Shown one piece after another: positions 60,558 through 64,000 of a DNA stretch of 64,000 nucleotides. Numbering within the stretch: the first letter of the stretch is position 1; every line of letters starts with the position of its first letter. The stretch comes from Cryobacterium lactosi (lineage in GTDB: Bacteria > Actinomycetota > Actinomycetes > Actinomycetales > Microbacteriaceae). The notes under the pieces were generated by a model, which ran no database searches, was not told the DNA's origin, and saw nothing but the letters and a program-made list of their open reading frames with translations. The DNA lies in the NCBI RefSeq assembly GCF_004403945.1, contig NZ_SOHM01000003.1, forward strand, positions 16,486 to 80,485, given 5' to 3'. A program made the position numbers and the translations under genes.

Positions 60558-60625
60558 CGAGTTGCCCCGCCCCGGACGAGTTGCTCCGTTGGGACGGGGC
60601 AATTCGTCCGTTCGGGGGCAGCTCG
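60558..60625. repeat. Palindromic element family B, copy 4
   Basis: Outer arms CGAGTTGCCCC (60558-60568) and GGGGCAGCTCG (60615-60625), inner GACGAGTTGCTCCGT... with GGGGCAATTCGTC. Between the convergent DUF5997-like and hydrolase genes. Confidence 0.8.
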
Positions 60626-60665
60626 GCGTCGGGGCATCCGCGCCCGGGAGAGCCGGTCAGGCGGT

Positions 60666-61334
60666 CTAGGCGGTCTGCGCGGTCGGTGCCGCGTACTGCT
60701 CGCGCAGGAACGTGACGATCTCGCCGAGTTCGGCCTGCGAGATGGAGTGGCCGAGCCCCTCGTAGATGCGCTCGGTGAGCGTGGAGCGCCCCGGCAGCCA
60801 CGCCTGGGTGCGGGCGACCGCCGCCTCGGGGATAACCGGGTCGAGGGTGCCGCGGCCCCAGAACACCGGCGGCTTGAGTTCGGCGAGCCGTGCGTCGCCC
60901 GGATGCGTTCCGCTGGCGATGAACCCGGACAACTGCACCGCGAACGCGAACCGTTCCGGCGCGTGCCGCATCAGCTGCAGCGTCATGGCGCCGCCCTGCG
61001 AGAAACCCAGCAGGCCGATCGAGGTGGGTTGCTCCGGCAGGGCGTCGAGCCACTCGATAATGCCGAGGGCGGCCGCGTCGAGGGCGTCGCCCACGGGCTC
61101 GCCGGGCACGCCGATGGGAAACCAGGACCAGCCCTGACCGACCGGCAGCGGTGCGCGCAGCGCCGCGATCGTCGGTTGCAGCGGCAGATGCGGGGCGAGC
61201 GAGAACAGGTCGCCCTCGGTGGAGCCGTAGCCGTGCAACACGAGCAGCAGCGGGCGTCCCTCCCGGTCGGCGGCTGCGGCCGACCAGAGCACGGCGGCCG
61301 GGTCGATCGGCTCGGGGCGGATGCTGTCGGCCAT
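60666..61334 (-). CDS. Alpha/beta hydrolase, carboxylesterase/phospholipase family
   Basis: 222 residues. Nucleophile elbow GFSQGGAM with the catalytic Ser, Asp in GTLDPVIP, and His in GLGHSISQ: a complete triad. Oxyanion region LVLHGYGSTEGDLF. YpfH/acyl-protein thioesterase-like, cytoplasmic, no signal peptide. The substrate (phospholipid, ester or acylated protein) is unresolved. Single gene. Confidence 0.9.
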   Translation of the reverse strand: MADSIRPEPIDPAAVLWSAAAADREGRPLLLVLHGYGSTEGDLFSLAPHLPLQPTIAALRAPLPVGQGWSWFPIGVPGEPVGDALDAAALGIIEWLDALPEQPTSIGLLGFSQGGAMTLQLMRHAPERFAFAVQLSGFIASGTHPGDARLAELKPPVFWGRGTLDPVIPEAAVARTQAWLPGRSTLTERIYEGLGHSISQAELGEIVTFLREQYAAPTAQTA

Positions 61335-61404
61335 CTATTCGATCCTCACACTCAGTCGCGCGTCTTGAACGTCTCCCATCCTTCCACGCCCCCTCCCGCC
61401 GATT

Positions 61405-61467
61405 CCGCGAACTGTGAGTTAAGCACTGAAAACGCGCCGGGAGAGGTGCTTTTCTCACAGGTCGCGG
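61405..61467. repeat. Palindromic element family A, copy 3
   Basis: CCGCGAACTGTGAGTTAAGC on the left and GGTGCTTTTCTCACAGGTCG on the right, with a GC-rich loop. Unusual in lying between divergent genes (hydrolase and NUDIX) rather than at gene ends. Confidence 0.8.
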
Positions 61468-61521
61468 GGTGCTCGTAGTCGCTGGTGGTGCATCCGTCGC
61501 CCGGGTGGGTGAGAATGAACT

Positions 61522-62109
61522 ATGAGCGTGCGCACCCCTGACCCCGACCCGGACTGGACGAATGGCGGGGATGACGCGCCGCCGCCCAGCAGCAATCCCG
61601 GCTGGCTGAGCGATGTCGAGCTCGCCGAGATCCGCCAGCGGCTGCCGCTGCTGTACGTCGAGGCGGTGCCGGTGCGCGTGGATGGCCTGGGCCAGGTCGT
61701 CGAGGTCGGCGTGCTGCTGCGCGCCACCCCGGAGGGCAAGATGACCCGCACCCTGGTCTCCGGCCGGGTGCTCTACGGCGAGACCCTGCGCGACGCTCTG
61801 TTCCGTCACCTGGAGAAGGACCTCGGTCCGATGGCGTTCCCGCAGCTGCCGCCCAGCCCGGTGCCATACTCCGTCGCCGAGTACTTCCCGATGCCCGGCA
61901 TCACCGCGTTCACGGATGACCGCCAGCACGCCGTCTCGCTGGCCTACGTCGTGCCCGTCACCGGCACCTGCGATCCCCGCCAGGATGCCCTCGAACTCAC
62001 CTGGATGACCCCGGAGGAGGCCGCCACCGACGCGGTCTCGGCCGAGATGGAAGGCGGCCGCGGCGGCCTGCTGCGCATGGCCCTGGCCTCGGTCGGCGCC
62101 CTGCGCTAA
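61522..62109 (+). CDS. NUDIX-superfamily protein (DUF4916 type)
   Basis: 195 residues with a Pro/Asp-rich start (1-26) then NPGWLSDVELAEIRQRLPLLYVEAVPVRVD, LLRATPEGKMTRTLVSGRVLYGETLRDALFRHLEKDLGP and a TDDRQHAVSLAYVVPV strand. The NUDIX box is degenerate (G...GETL.DAL.RHL replaces REUxEE), as in this actinobacterial subfamily, so catalysis is doubtful. Function unknown. The SD is weak. Confidence 0.82.
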   Translation: MSVRTPDPDPDWTNGGDDAPPPSSNPGWLSDVELAEIRQRLPLLYVEAVPVRVDGLGQVVEVGVLLRATPEGKMTRTLVSGRVLYGETLRDALFRHLEKDLGPMAFPQLPPSPVPYSVAEYFPMPGITAFTDDRQHAVSLAYVVPVTGTCDPRQDALELTWMTPEEAATDAVSAEMEGGRGGLLRMALASVGALR

Positions 62110-62122
62110 GCCCCGCGCCCAT

Positions 62123-62185
62123 CCGCGAACTGTGACTTAAGCACCTTCGTGCGCAGTTTTTCGGTGCTTTTCTCTCAGTTCGCGG
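62123..62185. repeat. Palindromic element family A, copy 4
   Basis: CCGCGAACTGTGACTTAAGC on the left and GGTGCTTTTCTCTCAGTTCG on the right. The right arm contains the TGA stop (minus strand, 62175-62177) of the nucleoside hydrolase, as copy 2 does for the PdxH-like gene. Confidence 0.8.
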
Positions 62186-63143
62186 GGGTGGACAGGCCGA
62201 GGGTGTCGAGGAACAGGCGTGCGAATCGTGGGGCGTCCACGTCGAGAGCCACCTCCACGACCTCCCAGGTGCCGGCGGTGCCGTGCAGGATGTCTTCGCC
62301 CACCCGGCGGCGCTGGTCCACGATGGTCTGGCCGCGGCCGTACCCGGTGAGTTCCACCCGCACGGGCAACAGCCGGGTGGTCAGCGCATCCGGGTCGACG
62401 AGGGCGCACAGCGCCCCGGCGTCGCCGATCAGCCCGGTGTATTCGGCCGCACTGTTCTCGCTGCGGGCCACCCGGTTGGCCAGCAGCGCGCCCACCACCC
62501 GGCCATAGGCGGAGTCGCCGGCCTCGAGCGCGGCCGCGAGTTCGCGCTCGACGAGCACCTGGTTGAAGACATCCAGCCCGTACATGAACGTGGGGATGCC
62601 CGCATCGAGCACGATCGCCGCCGCCTCTGGGTCATGCCAGACATTGAACTCGGCCACGGCGGTGGCGTTGCCCACACTGGCCGAGCCTCCCATGAACACG
62701 ATCCGTTCGATCTTCTCGGCCAGATCCGGGTACTGGCGCAGCAGCAGCGCCAGGTTGGTCTGCGGGGCCAGGGCCACCAGGGTCACCGGGCGGGGGCTGT
62801 CGGTGATCAGCTGGCGCATCAGCTCGACGGCGTTCACCGGTACCGGGGTGCGGTCGCCCGACGGCAGGTGCACGGTGCCCAGGCCGCCCTCGCCGTGCAC
62901 GTGCGACGCGGTGCGGGCGGGCGAGATCAGCGGGCGGCGCGCACCGGCGGCCACGGGGATGTCGGGCGCTCCGGCGACGTCGAGGATCCGCAGGGTGTTC
63001 TCCACGACCCGCTCCAGCGACGCGTTGCCGGCCACGCAGCTGATGCCGAGCACCTCGATGTCTGGGTGGGCGACGGCGAACAGGATGGCGAGGGCGTCAT
63101 CGACGCCGGTGTCGACGTCGAGGATGACGGGAATCGTGGGCAT
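62175..63143 (-). CDS. Inosine-uridine preferring nucleoside hydrolase
   Basis: 322 residues from the ATG at 63143 (a TTG two codons upstream is also in frame). Calcium-binding N-terminus VILDVDTGVDDALAI. Active-site segments include HVHGEGGLG, VALAPQTNLALLL, FMGGSASVGNATAVAEFNVWHDPEAA and the C-terminal Asp of GDAGALCALVDPD. It hydrolyses ribonucleosides for salvage. The last residues and stop come from repeat A copy 4. A terminator-like hairpin lies just upstream, so it is transcribed apart from the GNAT gene. Confidence 0.92.
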   Translation of the reverse strand: MPTIPVILDVDTGVDDALAILFAVAHPDIEVLGISCVAGNASLERVVENTLRILDVAGAPDIPVAAGARRPLISPARTASHVHGEGGLGTVHLPSGDRTPVPVNAVELMRQLITDSPRPVTLVALAPQTNLALLLRQYPDLAEKIERIVFMGGSASVGNATAVAEFNVWHDPEAAAIVLDAGIPTFMYGLDVFNQVLVERELAAALEAGDSAYGRVVGALLANRVARSENSAAEYTGLIGDAGALCALVDPDALTTRLLPVRVELTGYGRGQTIVDQRRRVGEDILHGTAGTWEVVEVALDVDAPRFARLFLDTLGLSTPAN

Positions 63144-63194
63144 CCCCAAAGTTTATGGGACCGGGTGCGCGTCGCTGCAGGGCCAGGACGCAGA

Positions 63195-63226
63195 AGCCCG
63201 ACCCCGCTGGGTGGCGGGATCGGGCT
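63195..63226 (-). terminator. Hairpin after the GNAT gene
   Basis: AGCCCGA-CCCCGC (63195-63207) pairs with GCGGG-A-TCGGGCT (63214-63226) across a short loop with one mismatch. It follows the GNAT stop on the minus strand. Confidence 0.65.
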
Positions 63227-63260
63227 CTCGGCCGGCTTGAGGCCGGGTGGCTCGGTGGCG

Positions 63261-63752
63261 TTACCGCTCCAGGCGCACCTCGCGGAACGGTTCGCCGAGC
63301 ACCTCTTCGGTGCGCTCCTGGCCGTCGGGCAGATAACCGTTGCGGGTGTAGAAACGGTGCGCGCGGGGATTGTCCGCGGCGACCCATAGGTAGGTGGGAC
63401 CCGGGTCGACAACGGCATCGAACAGGGCCTGGCCGATGCCACTGCCCTGATGGGCCTGCAGCAGGTAGATGAAGTAGAGCTCGTGCTCGGTGGGCTTGCC
63501 GGCGTCGCGGCCGGGACCGCTGCCGGCGAAACCGACGATCTCGCCGTCAAGCTCGGCCACCACATGGCGGTAGCCGGGGCCCTGCACCGAGAAACGGCGC
63601 CACATTTGGGCGAGGCGCTCCGGGTGCAGCTGCGACAGTGCAGCCCGGCTCAGGATGTGGTCATAGGATTCGTGCCAGCAAGCCGCGTGGACGCGGCCCA
63701 GGCTGTCGGCATCCGTCTCAGTGACGGGCCGAACAACAACGGTGGTGTTCAT
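63261..63752 (-). CDS. GNAT-family N-acetyltransferase
   Basis: 163 residues with GNAT motifs: the N-terminal RPVTETDADSLGRVH, strand LYFIYLLQAHQGSGIGQAL (acetyl-CoA pyrophosphate loop Q-x2-G-x-G), and NPRAHRFYTRNGYLPDG. Transfers acetyl to an unknown amine. Single gene on the minus strand. Start ATG at 63752. Confidence 0.9.
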   Translation of the reverse strand: MNTTVVVRPVTETDADSLGRVHAACWHESYDHILSRAALSQLHPERLAQMWRRFSVQGPGYRHVVAELDGEIVGFAGSGPGRDAGKPTEHELYFIYLLQAHQGSGIGQALFDAVVDPGPTYLWVAADNPRAHRFYTRNGYLPDGQERTEEVLGEPFREVRLER

Positions 63753-63881
63753 ACTTCGACCCTAACCCCGGCCACCGACCCCGACGGACCACCTGCCGGT
63801 GCTGTCGGATGTGTGCCGCCGGTAATGCGGGACGGATGCCGGTTGGCCGCAGCGCGGGCCAGAGGGGCCGTGGTTCGGAGT

Positions 63882-63945
63882 TAGGCGGGGTACGCGCCGC
63901 TCTGCGCCTGGCGCGCCACCCGCGTAGCGGCGCGTGCCCCGCCTA
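63882..63945. repeat. Large inverted repeat near the right edge
   Basis: A 20-base arm (63882-63901, starting TAGGCGGGGTACG) pairs with 63926-63945 with one mismatch and a 24-base loop. The following bases to 64000 are a run of GCCCCGGCCGC-like direct repeats. I see no gene in 63753-64000; open frames there are short and Ala/Arg-rich. Confidence 0.6.
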
Positions 63946-64000
63946 CCGGCGCCTACCCCGCACGCCCCGGCCGCACGCCCCCGCCGCGTGCCCCGGCCGC

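Noticed and set aside
60541..61521. Considering repeats A and B as tRNA or small RNA genes because of stable stem-loops
   Set aside because: No cloverleaf, anticodon arm or T-loop sequence; the simple nested palindromes recur between unrelated genes.

Overview
The window is high-GC, gene-dense actinobacterial chromosome. Several traits point to the family Microbacteriaceae (Cryobacterium/Leifsonia-like): TAGGCT-type -10 boxes, several leaderless starts, CarD, a YidC paralogue beside a small membrane protein, a DUF5997-like protein next to an HTH-less LysR-type protein, and a split GlcNAc PTS with a DasR-like GntR regulator. This placement rests on gene content and is an inference. I saw no tRNA, rRNA, CRISPR array, insertion sequence or prophage.

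Layout. 1-2.8 kb: D-mannonate dehydratase followed by a gluconokinase/hexose-6-phosphate-epimerase fusion. 2.8-6.8 kb: a sigma-region-4 fragment, a zinc alcohol dehydrogenase, AzlCD, and an Lrp regulator divergent from a LysE exporter. 6.8-12 kb: N-acetylglucosamine use (nagB, EIIC, GntR regulator, EIIB, EIIA, nagA). 12-14 kb: PdxH-like oxidase, sodA and soxR sharing a textbook SoxR box, and a zinc-free L36. 14.2-22.4 kb: an IclR regulator divergent from a complete galacturonate pathway (epimerase-UxaB fusion, UxaC, UxaA, KdgK, Eda). 22.5-30 kb: two GGDEF proteins around an SDR, a TetR/MFS pair and a PLDc_N/SHOCT protein. 30-33.6 kb: araD-araA divergent from a LacI-type regulator, with three operator copies. 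33.7-43.9 kb: ABC exporter, glutathione peroxidase, pyruvate:quinone oxidoreductase, AI-2E-type permease, flavin disulfide oxidoreductase, PPK2 and YidC. 44-48.6 kb: a membrane flavocytochrome, FMN-binding protein, ApbE and a two-component system. 48.9-52 kb: SPW-type membrane protein, GH114-like lipoprotein, CarD, K+ channel. 52.2-55.4 kb: three tandem paralogues of an unrecognised membrane protein, the third out of frame at a 10-bp tandem repeat. 55.4-64 kb: TetR/Drr-type ABC exporter, VOC, GyrI-like, split LysR/DUF5997 pair, hydrolase, NUDIX, nucleoside hydrolase, GNAT.

How the genes work together. Uronate and aldonate catabolism dominates the first 22 kb. UxaC, UxaB and UxaA convert galacturonate to 2-keto-3-deoxygluconate (KDG), ManD feeds mannonate into the same intermediate, and KdgK and Eda finish the route. 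Together with GlcNAc and arabinose genes this suggests a saprophyte living on plant and chitin polymers.

Three families of nested palindromic elements (about 60-80 bp; four, four and two copies) sit between genes, mostly where two genes converge. In a few places they supply the stop codon of the neighbouring gene. The most unusual loci are the tandem paralogue family with its decanucleotide frameshift, the possible split LysR regulator, the flavinylated extracytoplasmic electron-transfer operon, and the two separate fusions of a hexose-6-phosphate epimerase domain.
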